The notes beneath the pieces are model-generated. The model made no database searches. It saw only the letters and a program-made list of their open reading frames with translations, and had not been told where the DNA came from. A DNA stretch of 17,525 bases. It comes from an uncultured Peptostreptococcaceae bacterium (GTDB lineage Bacteria > Bacillota > Clostridia > Peptostreptococcales > Anaerovoracaceae). Shown here piece by piece: positions 7,323-15,064 of this stretch. Each line of letters begins with the position of its first letter. Positions within the stretch are counted from its first letter, which is position 1. The DNA lies in NCBI GenBank assembly GCA_905236895.1, contig CAJOQI010000150.1:1-17525 (forward strand), in the 5' to 3' direction. The position numbers and the translations under genes are program-made.

Positions 7323-8357
7323 ATGGGTTTTCTCATTTTTCTGCTGGTTTTGATTGCTATCGCAGGTGCTGTTGCGACAACATGTCTTCGCATTGTGCCT
7401 CAGGAGCAGGCCTATATTATAGAATTCTTGGGTAAGTATAAGGCTACCTGGGGAGCCGGACTTCATATTAAGATTCCTTTCTTGGAGAGAGTTGTAAGAA
7501 AGATTTCCCTCAAGGAGCAGGTTCTGGACTTCCCGCCCCAACCCGTAATCACCAAGGATAACGTATCCGTAAATATCGACTCTGTAGTATTTGCCAAGGT
7601 TTTTGATCCTCGTCTCTATACCTACGGCGTTGAGAATCCCATTGCAGGTCTTCAGAATCTGTCTGCCACCACACTCCGTAATATTATAGGTAGTATGGAG
7701 CTGGACCAGACCCTCACATCTCGTGATAAGATCAACAGCCAGCTTGAAGTAATCCTGGACCAGGCAACAGATGCTTGGGGAATCAAGGTTACCCGTGTAG
7801 AACTTAAAAACATCATGCCTCCTCGCGAAATCGAAGAAGTAATGACCAAGCAGATGAGAGCTGAGCGTGAACGTCGTCAGACCGTACTTGAAGCTCAGGC
7901 TCACCAGGAAGCAGTTGTATCAAGAGCAAAGGGTGATAAGGAAGCAAAGGTTCTAGCAGCAGAAGCTGAAAAGGAAGCAAAGATCGCCATTGCAGAAGGT
8001 CAGGCAAAGTCCATTGAGCTGGTATATCAGGCTGAGGCAGAAGGCGTTAAGAAGCTGAAAGCCGCTGAAATGGATGAATCCGTTCTTAAGTATAAGAGCA
8101 TAGATGCCCTTAAGTATGTGGCCAACGGCCGCGCTACCAAGATCTATATGCCCTCCGACATGACCGAGTTGGTTACCAAGATGGGCGTAATCGGTGAAAC
8201 TTTGGGAGTGGGCGACCATACGCCTATAGACAGAAGCGAGCCTGAAGAGGCTCCTCTTGAAACAGATCCTTGCATTAGTGAGGAAACTTCAGCAGGGGGA
8301 GTAAATGCGGCTCATACCACAGCGAAGATAAAGAAAGACGTGGAGAATATAGGTTAA
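7323..8357 (+). CDS. qmcA: SPFH/band-7 membrane protein, QmcA (stomatin) type
   Basis: The 344-residue protein has one N-terminal membrane segment (~3-22), then an SPFH/band-7 domain (~24-190; VPQEQAYIIEFLGKYKATW, and IPFLERV followed by ISLKEQVLDFPPQPV). An Ala/Glu/Lys-rich coiled coil (~185-260; AKGDKEAKVLAAEAEKEAKI) and a variable acidic tail come next. This is the order and length of QmcA/YbbK-like stomatins, which oligomerise in the membrane as scaffolds and affect protease or lipid-domain organisation. The start has AAAGGAGT six bases upstream. It lies 58 bases after the patatin fragment on the same strand, so a shared transcript is likely. The NfeD partner common beside such genes is not present downstream. 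Confidence 0.9.
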   Translation: MGFLIFLLVLIAIAGAVATTCLRIVPQEQAYIIEFLGKYKATWGAGLHIKIPFLERVVRKISLKEQVLDFPPQPVITKDNVSVNIDSVVFAKVFDPRLYTYGVENPIAGLQNLSATTLRNIIGSMELDQTLTSRDKINSQLEVILDQATDAWGIKVTRVELKNIMPPREIEEVMTKQMRAERERRQTVLEAQAHQEAVVSRAKGDKEAKVLAAEAEKEAKIAIAEGQAKSIELVYQAEAEGVKKLKAAEMDESVLKYKSIDALKYVANGRATKIYMPSDMTELVTKMGVIGETLGVGDHTPIDRSEPEEAPLETDPCISEETSAGGVNAAHTTAKIKKDVENIG

Positions 8358-8376
8358 ACACTTAATAAAGCAAGGT

Positions 8377-8402
8377 GCGGTACGCTTTTCGCGAATTACC
8401 GC
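8377..8402. terminator. Weak hairpin between convergent genes
   Basis: GCGGTA-CGC (8377-8385) pairs with GCG (8391-8393) and TACCGC (8397-8402), with an AAT bulge. It sits between the convergent ends of the SPFH gene and the oxidoreductase operon. No good T-run follows on either strand, so a terminator role is tentative. Confidence 0.3.
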
Positions 8403-8427
8403 GGGCTCATTTATAAATTTAACACTT

Positions 8428-8967
8428 CTACTTATTTACATATGACATCCCTGCCTCCAAGGCTTTAAGATTTACATCTATTAGATGGGCTTTGGTGCCT
8501 GAGAACATATGCTTAATCATATTCTCGATGGTGGGGACCTTAAGGGCTTGAGTTACGCCGATATATGCTCCCAGCATTACCATATTGCTTACCTTGGGAT
8601 TACCAAGCTTGGTGGCCATGTCATCGCAGGGTATGCGATAAACGTCAATATCATTTCTTTCCACTTCGTCGGGGACCGTGCTGCTATTGATAAATATGCT
8701 TCCGCCGGGCTTAACCACGTGTAAGAATTTAGCCAGGGAAGGGCGATTCATTACGATTACTTCCGTAGCTTCTTCAATAAGAGGTGTGCCGATTCTCGTA
8801 TCGCTTAGGATTACGGAGCAGTTGGCCGTTCCTCCGCGCATTTCGGGACCGTAGGAGGGAACCCAGGTTACCTCCAACCCTTCTTCCACGCCACCCTCGG
8901 CCAAAGTTTTACCGATTGACATAACGCCCTGACCGCCGAAGCCGGCCATAATGATTTCTTTCTTCAT
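8428..8967 (-). CDS. 2-oxoacid:ferredoxin oxidoreductase, gamma subunit
   Basis: The 179-residue product belongs to the gamma-subunit (PorG/KorC/VorC-type) family, which completes the active complex with the TPP- and pyruvate-fold subunits. The N-terminus MAGFGGQGVMSIGKTLAEGG and the segment EVTWVPSYGPEMRGGTANCS are the family's hallmark motifs. Length is normal for a separate gamma subunit. It is the last gene of the operon, three bases after the beta subunit. Its ribosome site GGAGAGGAGG lies inside the end of the beta gene, pointing to translational coupling. Confidence 0.9.
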   Translation of the reverse strand: MKKEIIMAGFGGQGVMSIGKTLAEGGVEEGLEVTWVPSYGPEMRGGTANCSVILSDTRIGTPLIEEATEVIVMNRPSLAKFLHVVKPGGSIFINSSTVPDEVERNDIDVYRIPCDDMATKLGNPKVSNMVMLGAYIGVTQALKVPTIENMIKHMFSGTKAHLIDVNLKALEAGMSYVNK

Positions 8968-8970
8968 GGA

Positions 8971-9720
8971 TTATGCCTCCTCTCCGGCTACGTCCTTGAT
9001 ATTACCCAGAGGATAATAGGTGGCCATGTTTTCCTTAAGCCACTGATTGGCCTCGGGAACCGTCATTCCCCAGTTGGTGGGGCAGGCTGCCAATACTTCA
9101 ACAAAGGTAAATCCCGCGCCGGCCATCTGAAGCTCGAAGGCTCTTTTAATTGCCTTCTTTGCCTTATTAAGATTGGGAATATCCGTTACGCAAACTCTCT
9201 CGGCAAATACCAGGCCATCCAGTGTTGAAAGCATCTCAGCCATGCGTATAGGCATTCCTGCGGATTCCGGTGATCTTCCCAAGGGAGAAGTGGTTGTCTT
9301 CTGCCCAATCAATGTAGTTGGAGCCATCTGGCCACCGGTCATTCCGTATATGGCATTGTTTATAAAGATTGTTGTGAACTTCTCTCCACGCATGGCAGCG
9401 TGAACGATTTCACCTGCACCGATAGAGGCCAAGTCACCATCTCCCTGGTAGGTAAAAACGGGTTGGTCAGGATGAGTGCGCTTTACTCCCGTTGCAACGG
9501 CAGGCGCTCTTCCGTGGGCAGCCTCAATTACATCTGAATAGAAATAGTTGCCTGCGAAAACGGCGCAGCCTACAGGGCAGACCCCGATTGCCGTATCCAG
9601 CTCATCCAGCTCTTCCAGAACCTCGGCTATTAGTTTATGGACTATACCATGGGCACATCCGGGGCAGTAATGCATTTCCGTATCCTGAAGTCCCTTGGAC
9701 TTAACATATACATTCATCAT
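8971..9720 (-). CDS. 2-oxoacid:ferredoxin oxidoreductase, beta (TPP-binding) subunit
   Basis: The 249-residue subunit binds thiamine diphosphate. The TPP motif runs from GDGD (93-96) to NN (121-122, FINNAIYGMTGGQMAPT). An N-terminal CPGC (19-22) and the Cys-containing GVCPVGCAVF fit the Cys-rich start of KOR/VOR beta subunits. It holds the site of oxidative decarboxylation to acyl-CoA. Its ATG overlaps the alpha subunit's TGA by four bases (9717-9720), so the two are translationally coupled. Sequence alone does not fix the substrate among 2-oxoisovalerate, 2-oxoglutarate and related acids. Confidence 0.9.
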   Translation of the reverse strand: MMNVYVKSKGLQDTEMHYCPGCAHGIVHKLIAEVLEELDELDTAIGVCPVGCAVFAGNYFYSDVIEAAHGRAPAVATGVKRTHPDQPVFTYQGDGDLASIGAGEIVHAAMRGEKFTTIFINNAIYGMTGGQMAPTTLIGQKTTTSPLGRSPESAGMPIRMAEMLSTLDGLVFAERVCVTDIPNLNKAKKAIKRAFELQMAGAGFTFVEVLAACPTNWGMTVPEANQWLKENMATYYPLGNIKDVAGEEA

Positions 9721-10784
9721 TTTGTCACCCCCGCCATCTCACGAATTTTGTTTTCTATCTCTGAAACGGAAGGAATCATTCCACCTGTTCTTCCGAAGAA
9801 CTCCACGGGTTTCTTTCCGTTAACAGCCAGTCTGACATCTTCAACCATCTGACCTGTGCTCATTTCAACTGAGAGGAAGGCCTTTACATGGGAACTGTCA
9901 GCCAACTCTGCAACTGCCTTGGAAGGATAGGGCCAAAGGGTGATGGGTCTAAGAACTCCGGTTTTGATTCCTGCTGCCCTGAGATTCTCCGCCGCAGTAA
10001 GAGCGATTCTGGATGTGGTGCCATAGGCCACCAGAATATACTCCGCATCCTCCGTCATGATTTCTTCGTAGCGACATTCCTTTGCTTCCATTTCTTTATA
10101 CTTCTCAAGAAGCTTCAGATTGTGGGATTCGCAGGTTTGGACATCCATCAAAAGGGAAGTGATGAAATTATTGTGATCTCTTCCTCTTCTGCCTGAAGCC
10201 GCCCAGCTTTTGTCCTCCAAGGGACGGCGAGGAATGTCCTTCCAAACGATAGGCTCCATCATCTGGCCGATAAGTCCGTCCAAGAGGAAGAGCACGGGAT
10301 TGCGATAATGGTCGGCGATATCAAAGGCTTCCTGCATTATATCCACCGTTTCCTGAAGATCCGACGGAGCGAATACCAAGGTCCTATAGTCTCCATTTCC
10401 GCCGCCTCTTGTTGCCTGGAAATAGTCGCACTGAGAAGGCTGAATGGTTCCAAGACCCGGGCCGCCTCTGTTAATGTTTACGATTACTCCCGGAAGCTCG
10501 CAAGCTGCCATATAGCTGATGCCTTCTTGCTTAAGGCTGATGCCGGGGGAGGAAGAAGAGGTCATGGCTCTGATTCCTGATGCGGCAGCGCCGTAAACCA
10601 TATTTATGGCGGCCAGTTCGGATTCGGACTGAACAAAAACTCCGCCAACCTCAGGCATGCGCTTGGACATATACTCGGGGATTTCGTTTTGAGGAGTGAT
10701 GGGATAGCCGAAGAAACCTTGACATCCTCCGCGGATGGCCGCTTCGGCTATGGCTTCGCTGCCTTTCCAAATTTCTCTTTCCAT
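9717..10784 (-). CDS. vorB: 2-oxoacid:ferredoxin oxidoreductase, alpha subunit (VorB/KorA type)
   Basis: The 355-residue pyrimidine-binding-fold subunit shows FFGYPITPQNEIPEYM near residue 24, SESELAAINMVYGAAASG, TSSSSPGISLKQEGISYM and NINRGGPGLGTIQPSQCDYF. These are typical of the alpha subunit of four-subunit VOR/KOR enzymes. A C-terminal transketolase-like domain (GVLRPITLWPYPSKAV) follows. With beta, gamma and the small ferredoxin it forms an enzyme oxidising 2-oxoacids to acyl-CoA, CO2 and reduced ferredoxin. VorB (3-methyl-2-oxobutanoate) is the best match to memory, and the peptide-degrading context supports branched-chain acids, but 2-oxoglutarate is not excluded. GAAGGAGA precedes the ATG, 22 bases after the ferredoxin gene. 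Confidence 0.88.
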   Translation of the reverse strand: MEREIWKGSEAIAEAAIRGGCQGFFGYPITPQNEIPEYMSKRMPEVGGVFVQSESELAAINMVYGAAASGIRAMTSSSSPGISLKQEGISYMAACELPGVIVNINRGGPGLGTIQPSQCDYFQATRGGGNGDYRTLVFAPSDLQETVDIMQEAFDIADHYRNPVLFLLDGLIGQMMEPIVWKDIPRRPLEDKSWAASGRRGRDHNNFITSLLMDVQTCESHNLKLLEKYKEMEAKECRYEEIMTEDAEYILVAYGTTSRIALTAAENLRAAGIKTGVLRPITLWPYPSKAVAELADSSHVKAFLSVEMSTGQMVEDVRLAVNGKKPVEFFGRTGGMIPSVSEIENKIREMAGVTK

Positions 10785-10806
10785 AAGGATAACTCTCCTT
10801 CGATAA

Positions 10807-11016
10807 TTAATCTTTGAAGATGCTGATTACTGAATCCGGACAAATCTTGGCACAGCTGGCGCAGCCTATGCAGGACATTTCGTCTATGCAGGATGCGGGA
10901 TGATAGCCTTTGGCATTGGGCGTATTATCAAGAGCCAAGATGTGTTTTGGACAAAGTCCGACGCAGAGCTCGCAGCCCTTGCATCTATCTCTGTCAAATT
11001 TCAGATGAAAAGCCAT
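10807..11016 (-). CDS. 2[4Fe-4S] ferredoxin subunit of the 2-oxoacid oxidoreductase (delta)
   Basis: This 69-residue protein has two CxxCxxCxxxCP motifs: Cys12, 15, 18, 22 and Cys49, 52, 55, 59. They bind two [4Fe-4S] clusters. It is the small delta-type subunit that carries electrons from the TPP site to free ferredoxin. An additional Cys43 lies between the motifs. GGAGG lies seven bases before the ATG. Its place just ahead of the alpha, beta and gamma genes on one strand supports the complex assignment over a stand-alone ferredoxin. Confidence 0.9.
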   Translation of the reverse strand: MAFHLKFDRDRCKGCELCVGLCPKHILALDNTPNAKGYHPASCIDEMSCIGCASCAKICPDSVISIFKD

Positions 11017-11037
11017 TTGCTTACCTCCTGAGTTATA

Positions 11038-11715
11038 TTAGACTTCCCAAGGCTTCTTTAGGTGAACCCTTATTGGGAAAACAGTTCCTATTTCTTTCGG
11101 GACCTCATCCACCAAGGCTTCTTCAACAGCGTTGCAGAGAAGGGGAATTCCGGTCATCTCCGAGAGTGCCTTCGTAACTCCCGCCCCACGAATAATGTCC
11201 TCTGCCCCGGTTGCATTTAGAAGGTGGGTATTATTCACAAGGCCGGTGACCTTCATATTGGATGCACCTTCTATGGCCCGTAAAAACTTAAGGGCTTCTT
11301 CCGGCGTCTTGGTAGACGGTCTATTGGCATTTACAACAAAGACCAAAGCTGCTTTCTCCTCCTTTAAGCTTTCTGCGTAGCGAGCCAGGACCCTTGCTCC
11401 TGCAGGATCTCCTCCTGCGTCGATTACGCCTCTGGCTTCTTTGTCCTGAAGAATGGTGGAGACGGTTCCCGGCATATATGGAAGGTCCACGTCGGGGAAA
11501 GCTTCGCCGCTGCTTATGACTTTGATGCCTTTTTCCGCAAGCAGATTTTCCTTCCCCCTGGAGCGAAAATAGGGGTTTACCACATCCAAATCCGCCAGAT
11601 AGACCTTGCCGTCAAATCCCTCTTTTAGAAAAAGAGCCAGGTTTAGGGAGAACTCGCTTTTTCCCGTTCCATAGTGTCCGGTTACAACTGTAATTCTGGG
11701 TAAATCCAAAAACAT
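11038..11715 (-). CDS. P-loop ATPase heading the 2-oxoacid oxidoreductase operon
   Basis: The 225-residue protein has a Walker A motif GHYGTGKS (13-20), a switch-like segment ADLDVVNPYFRSRGK (41-55) and a Walker-B-like VIDAGGDPAG (98-106). The layout is that of the SIMIBI (MinD/ParA/CobQ) class. The Walker A is the plain GxxxxGKS form, without the KGG signature of MinD/ParA. No membrane or DNA-binding part is seen. It is the first gene of the operon, with the ferredoxin gene 21 bases downstream, GGAGG before its ATG, and its own promoter. A role in maturation or Fe-S loading of the oxidoreductase is an inference from position only. The biochemical function is unknown. Confidence 0.8.
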   Translation of the reverse strand: MFLDLPRITVVTGHYGTGKSEFSLNLALFLKEGFDGKVYLADLDVVNPYFRSRGKENLLAEKGIKVISSGEAFPDVDLPYMPGTVSTILQDKEARGVIDAGGDPAGARVLARYAESLKEEKAALVFVVNANRPSTKTPEEALKFLRAIEGASNMKVTGLVNNTHLLNATGAEDIIRGAGVTKALSEMTGIPLLCNAVEEALVDEVPKEIGTVFPIRVHLKKPWEV

Positions 11716-11739
11716 GATAAAACCTTTTCCTCCAATTCA

Positions 11740-11768
11740 ACCTTAGTTAATAAGGGGTTATTTGTCAA
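11740..11768 (-). promoter_or_regulatory. Candidate promoter of the 2-oxoacid oxidoreductase operon
   Basis: A perfect -35 TTGACA (11763-11768, minus) is followed after 17 bases by TAAGGT (11740-11745), a weak -10. It is 25 bases from the ATPase start and lies downstream of the M55 gene's terminator. The operon therefore needs its own start here. The poor -10 suggests activation or a weak promoter. Confidence 0.5.
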
Positions 11769-11860
11769 TAAAATACAAGAAAAACAAGGGATTTCCCGCC
11801 TGCTTTTGTTGAGGCGATATAAAGAATCAAAGAGATTATTATGCCGAAATATAGGGGCCA

Positions 11861-11892
11861 GAAAGAAAAAAAGAGCGGCTTTTGCCGCCCTT
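11861..11892 (-). terminator. Intrinsic terminator of the peptidase operon
   Basis: On the minus strand AAGGGCGGC (11884-11892), loop AAAA and GCCGCTCTT (11871-11879) form a 9-bp stem with one G-U pair, followed by TTTTTCTTT. It begins 11 bases after the M55 gene's stop. Confidence 0.88.
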
Positions 11893-11902
11893 AACACTGT
11901 TT

Positions 11903-12697
11903 CTAAAGAATAAACATCCTGCAAGCTATAAGAGATGGAACATCCTTTGTTGTAAAGCTTACGGTGTGCTCATCCAGCTGCTTAACTCCGGGATAGTAAG
12001 AGGCTCTTAGAGCACGAACATGTTCCTTGTAATTGATTTCCATCACGTATTTCTCTGCGGAAGGATAGAGGCATTTCTTGGCCTTCTTAAGGCCTTTCTT
12101 GACGCCGGCTTCGATTAGCTTGCACGCTTTGTCCGTGGACATATTGAAGGTGGCGTCGCCAACGCCTCTCTTAACCCCTACGGTTTCCATCTGGGGAACC
12201 TTGGACTTGGCGATTTGGCAGAGGGCTTCGTCGCCGCTAAGGAAAACCACGGGAACGCCGTAGTGTGTGGCAATGGTTGAATTAAGATCAAACTCTGCCC
12301 AATAGTCTCCGTTAACCTTGAAATAATTATTCTGGGTATTCATTGTATGGGCCAGGGGATTGCCGTTTCCGTAGGCCGGGCTGTGGTAGCCAATATAGAT
12401 CACCGCATCAAAGCTTTCGTCCAGGCCTGCCATCATGGATTCCGGGGTGCAGGTCCACTCCCTAATCAAAGTGACTTGATCCGGGAATCCGGTAAAGTCC
12501 ATATTTCTTCCGCTGTCGTGAGCGTCCTTAACATAGATTTCCTTTGCTCCTGCGGCCAAGGCACCTTTGATGGCGGCCATAACCTCTCTCTTCATTTGAG
12601 CTGCGGCTGCGGCATGGGTATGATGACCAAGCTCGGTCTCGTCCCAGTGGGTTACGCCGGTTACACCTTCAATATCTGCGCTGATATATACTTTCAT
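11903..12697 (-). CDS. dppA: M55 D-aminopeptidase, DppA type
   Basis: The 264-residue protein matches peptidase family M55. Metal-ligand candidates in the order known for Bacillus DppA are Asp8 and Glu10 (SADIEGVTG), His60 (VKDAHDSGRN) and His105 (IGYHSPAYGN), with Glu135 as a likely last ligand. LAHTMN and FLSGDEAL are further family segments. The family consists of zinc D-aminopeptidases acting on D-Ala-containing di- and tripeptides, which suits recycling of peptidoglycan peptides as nutrients. The mature protein is cytosolic, with no signal peptide. GGAGG stands before the ATG. It is the last gene of the operon, 26 bases after the M32 gene, and is followed by a strong terminator. Substrate range is inferred from the family. 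Confidence 0.92.
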   Translation of the reverse strand: MKVYISADIEGVTGVTHWDETELGHHTHAAAAAQMKREVMAAIKGALAAGAKEIYVKDAHDSGRNMDFTGFPDQVTLIREWTCTPESMMAGLDESFDAVIYIGYHSPAYGNGNPLAHTMNTQNNYFKVNGDYWAEFDLNSTIATHYGVPVVFLSGDEALCQIAKSKVPQMETVGVKRGVGDATFNMSTDKACKLIEAGVKKGLKKAKKCLYPSAEKYVMEINYKEHVRALRASYYPGVKQLDEHTVSFTTKDVPSLIACRMFIL

Positions 12698-12723
12698 TTT
12701 GCACCTCCTATGGTTGAATGATT

Positions 12724-14211
12724 CTAGAATCCGTAAATCTCGCTATACTTCTTCTCCAGATAGTCTATATACGCATCTGATGAGAAGGGTTCTCCCAGGG
12801 CCTTTTCAATAAGCTGATCGGGCTTATAGAGGCAGCCGTATTGCCAGATGTTTTCCTTATTCCACTTGTTAATGGATCCCAGATTTCCTGCCTTTATTGC
12901 TCCATCCACATCTACGGTTTCTCTCATCTTCTTAAGGAAGTGAGCACCGTAGGCGCTGCCCAGAGCATAGGAGGGGAAGTAGCCCATAAGGCCTCCGGCC
13001 CAATGGCTGTCCTGAAGAACTCCCTGCTGGTCGCTGGGAACATCAACCCCAAGATACTCCTTATATAGCCTATTCCATTCTGTGGGAAGGTCCTTAACCT
13101 CCAGTTCTCCGCTGAAGAGTCTCTTTTCCAATTCGTAGCGAACCATAACATGAAGGGAGTAGGTAACCTCGTCCGCCTCGATTCTGATTAGGCTGGGCTC
13201 AACCTTATTGATAGCTCGATAAATATCCTCCGGGCTATGGTCCTGAATAACATCAGGGAAAAGTTCTTTAAGCTTGGGAAAGATCAATTCAATAAATCCA
13301 CGGCTTCTGCCAATGAGATTCTCGTAGAAACGGCTCTGGCTTTCGTGAATACCCATTGATACTCCGCCGTCCAGGACGGTATAGGCGTATTCATCCTTGG
13401 GCCCTCGATCGTAGAGAGCATGGCCACCTTCGTGAATTACGCTGAACATTGAAGAGGCAAAATTATCCTCGAAATAATGGGTGGTTATTCTTACGTCGTG
13501 ATGGGATCCCAGGCTGGTTGTAAAGGGGTGCTCCGTGGTTGAAAGGCCAACGTGATTCCTGTCCAATTCCATAAGATCCATAAGATAGTTGGAGAATATT
13601 TCCTGGTTGGCTTCCGAAGCAAAGCCGTTAAGGAAGCTGTCATCAACCTGCGGAGACTCTTTGATCTTTCGGAGAAGGGGAACAAGTCGCTCTCTTAAAT
13701 TCCCAAAGAATGCGTCGCATTTTTCCTGTGTCAACCCTTCTTCAAACTGATTCAGCATATAGTCGTAGGGATGCTTTTCGGGAGCGCAATAGGCTGCAAA
13801 GCGTTTTCCATAGTCCACCATCTTCTCAAGATAGGGACGGAAGATTTCAAAATCGTCTGCATCCTTGGCGTCCTTCCATGCTTTCGTAGCCTGAATACTC
13901 AGCTCCTGAAAGGCCACATATTCTTCCATGGGAATCTTCTGCATATCTCTGATTTCCTTAAGCATCATCTCTATCATGCGCTGCTCTTCAAGAGAGAGGG
14001 ATTCCTTTTCTCTTTCCAATCCTTCAAGAAGCTTTACCGTTTCTTCGCCAACGGATAGTTTATACAATTCCTCGGAAAGGATTCCGATGCTGTGGCTTCG
14101 GTTGTCCGAGGTCCTTTTTGGGGCTGTGGTTTCCCCGTCATAGGTGAGGATGCCTATGGCGTGGTCGTAGGCGCTTAGCTTCTCCTGAAGTACTCTTAGT
14201 TGCTCGTTCAT
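12724..14211 (-). CDS. M32 family metallocarboxypeptidase
   Basis: This 495-residue protein is a full-length thermostable-carboxypeptidase-1-type (M32) enzyme. The zinc site HEGGH lies at 260-264, with Glu261 catalytic and His260 and His264 as ligands. The third ligand Glu290 is in GIHESQSRFYEN. HPFTTSLGSHHDVRITT (228-244) is another family signature. It removes C-terminal amino acids from peptides in the cytosol, using zinc or cobalt. No signal peptide is present. A purine-rich AGGAGAAAGGAAAG site precedes the ATG. It is third in an operon after a mini-ORF and a GNAT gene, with the M55 peptidase downstream, which points to intracellular peptide use. Confidence 0.93.
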   Translation of the reverse strand: MNEQLRVLQEKLSAYDHAIGILTYDGETTAPKRTSDNRSHSIGILSEELYKLSVGEETVKLLEGLEREKESLSLEEQRMIEMMLKEIRDMQKIPMEEYVAFQELSIQATKAWKDAKDADDFEIFRPYLEKMVDYGKRFAAYCAPEKHPYDYMLNQFEEGLTQEKCDAFFGNLRERLVPLLRKIKESPQVDDSFLNGFASEANQEIFSNYLMDLMELDRNHVGLSTTEHPFTTSLGSHHDVRITTHYFEDNFASSMFSVIHEGGHALYDRGPKDEYAYTVLDGGVSMGIHESQSRFYENLIGRSRGFIELIFPKLKELFPDVIQDHSPEDIYRAINKVEPSLIRIEADEVTYSLHVMVRYELEKRLFSGELEVKDLPTEWNRLYKEYLGVDVPSDQQGVLQDSHWAGGLMGYFPSYALGSAYGAHFLKKMRETVDVDGAIKAGNLGSINKWNKENIWQYGCLYKPDQLIEKALGEPFSSDAYIDYLEKKYSEIYGF

Positions 14212-14229
14212 TCTTTCCTTTCTCCTCTC

Positions 14230-14757
14230 TTAGCCAAAATACATTTGGCAGCTATACATGTCTTCGTCCCAGAAATTGAATTCACCGCAGAAGTCAAAAC
14301 CAAAGGACTTATATATTTCCATAGCTCTCGGATTATCCTTGCTGACAGCAAAGAACAATCCATCAAAGCCTCTTCTCTTAACGTCTTCTAGCATATAGGC
14401 AATGAGGGATCTGGCAATGCCTTTCCCTTGGTGGCCGGGCAGGACTCCAAGCCTTGTTGCGTCACAGGGGTTTTTAATTCTCGGATCCCAGCAATCGAGA
14501 CCAAAGGCAATCTCAACCTCATCCTCCGTATTGGGCGGCACCGCACTTAAGGTGCCAATAACCTTTGACTCATTTCCCTCGGTTTCTTCGCTTTCTTCAA
14601 CCGCAACATAGAGTCCGCCTCTTTGGAAATCGCTATTGGCGTGATCTATGGTAGGGTAGTATTCGTCCCAAGGTGATCCGGGAATCGCCTTAAGAATATC
14701 ATAAATAGCAGCAACCTGTTCGATCTCTTCTGCTTTTGCAAGTCTGATTTCAATCAT
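14230..14757 (-). CDS. GNAT family N-acetyltransferase
   Basis: The 175-residue protein has the acetyl-CoA-binding motif A RLGVLPGHQGKGIARSLI (102-119, the Q-x-x-G-x-A type loop). It ends with a typical GNAT strand-helix (NPRAMEIYKSFGFDFCGEF). The N-terminal half (MIEIRLAKAEEIEQVAAIYD) is the usual start. The acceptor cannot be told; an amino acid, peptide or protein amine is possible. Its ATG overlaps the stop of an upstream 40-codon ORF by four bases (14754-14757). It lacks a good ribosome site of its own, so its translation probably depends on that ORF. The M32 gene follows 18 bases downstream. Confidence 0.85.
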   Translation of the reverse strand: MIEIRLAKAEEIEQVAAIYDILKAIPGSPWDEYYPTIDHANSDFQRGGLYVAVEESEETEGNESKVIGTLSAVPPNTEDEVEIAFGLDCWDPRIKNPCDATRLGVLPGHQGKGIARSLIAYMLEDVKRRGFDGLFFAVSKDNPRAMEIYKSFGFDFCGEFNFWDEDMYSCQMYFG

Positions 14758-14876
14758 TTTTCTTGTATGGGCTGAGTGAAGACGTCCACGGCGCCTGCCA
14801 TGAATAAGGAATCCATGGCAAAGCCTATTTCTTCTCCCGCAGCCCCTGCACTGCAGTCCAAATAAAGAATCTTCAT
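14754..14876 (-). pseudogene. larC: 40-codon ORF that looks like an internally deleted larC remnant
   Basis: The ORF runs from ATG at 14876 to TGA at 14754. Residues 1-14 (MKILYLDCSAGAAG) closely match the start of LarC, the nickel-insertion enzyme that makes the nickel-pincer cofactor of lactate racemase (family pattern MKxLYLDCxxGxSGD). Residues 15-37 (GEEIGFAMDSLFMAGAVDVF, then TQPI) match a conserved segment far along the LarC chain (EELGYAMERLxEAGALDVFxTPI). Several hundred intervening residues would be missing, and the end is also lost. The frame is intact, a promoter stands before it, and its stop is coupled to the GNAT start, so the 40-residue peptide may still be made. A weak GAGG lies 11 bases before the ATG. 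LarC identity rests on remembered family motifs. Confidence 0.6.
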
Positions 14877-14909
14877 TAAATGAAAAACCTCGCTAAGTAA
14901 TTCTTTCTA

Positions 14910-14938
14910 ATTATACGATAAAGAGGGGGTGCTATCAA
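14910..14938 (-). promoter_or_regulatory. Promoter of the larC-remnant/GNAT/M32/M55 operon
   Basis: TTGATA (14933-14938, minus) and a perfect TATAAT (14910-14915) are spaced by 17 bases. The next gene begins 34 bases downstream of the -10. It lies after the symporter's terminator, giving a self-contained operon that ends at the terminator near 11861. Confidence 0.8.
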
Positions 14939-14967
14939 TCTTGAATGCCTCTGAAAAAGAAAACCAT

Positions 14968-15002
14968 AAAAAAGGGCAGAGATGTGAGATACATCTCTGC
15001 CC
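14968..15002 (-). terminator. Intrinsic terminator of the symporter gene
   Basis: A perfect 12-bp stem GGGCAGAGATGT / ACATCTCTGCCC (14974-14985 with 14991-15002) with a 5-base loop is followed on the minus strand by TTTTTT (14968-14973). It lies about 60 bases after the symporter's stop. Confidence 0.93.
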
Positions 15003-15064
15003 GACTGTGAGCGCAATCATAGAATTAGATTAATGGTAGATGTTTTATAAGTGTGCTCTGATTT

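Noticed and set aside
11780..11860. Second terminator-like element (CGCCT/AGGCG and GGGAAATCCC) upstream of the oxidoreductase operon
   Set aside because: The stems are short and interrupted, with no proper T-run, and the strong terminator at 11861-11892 already ends the upstream operon.
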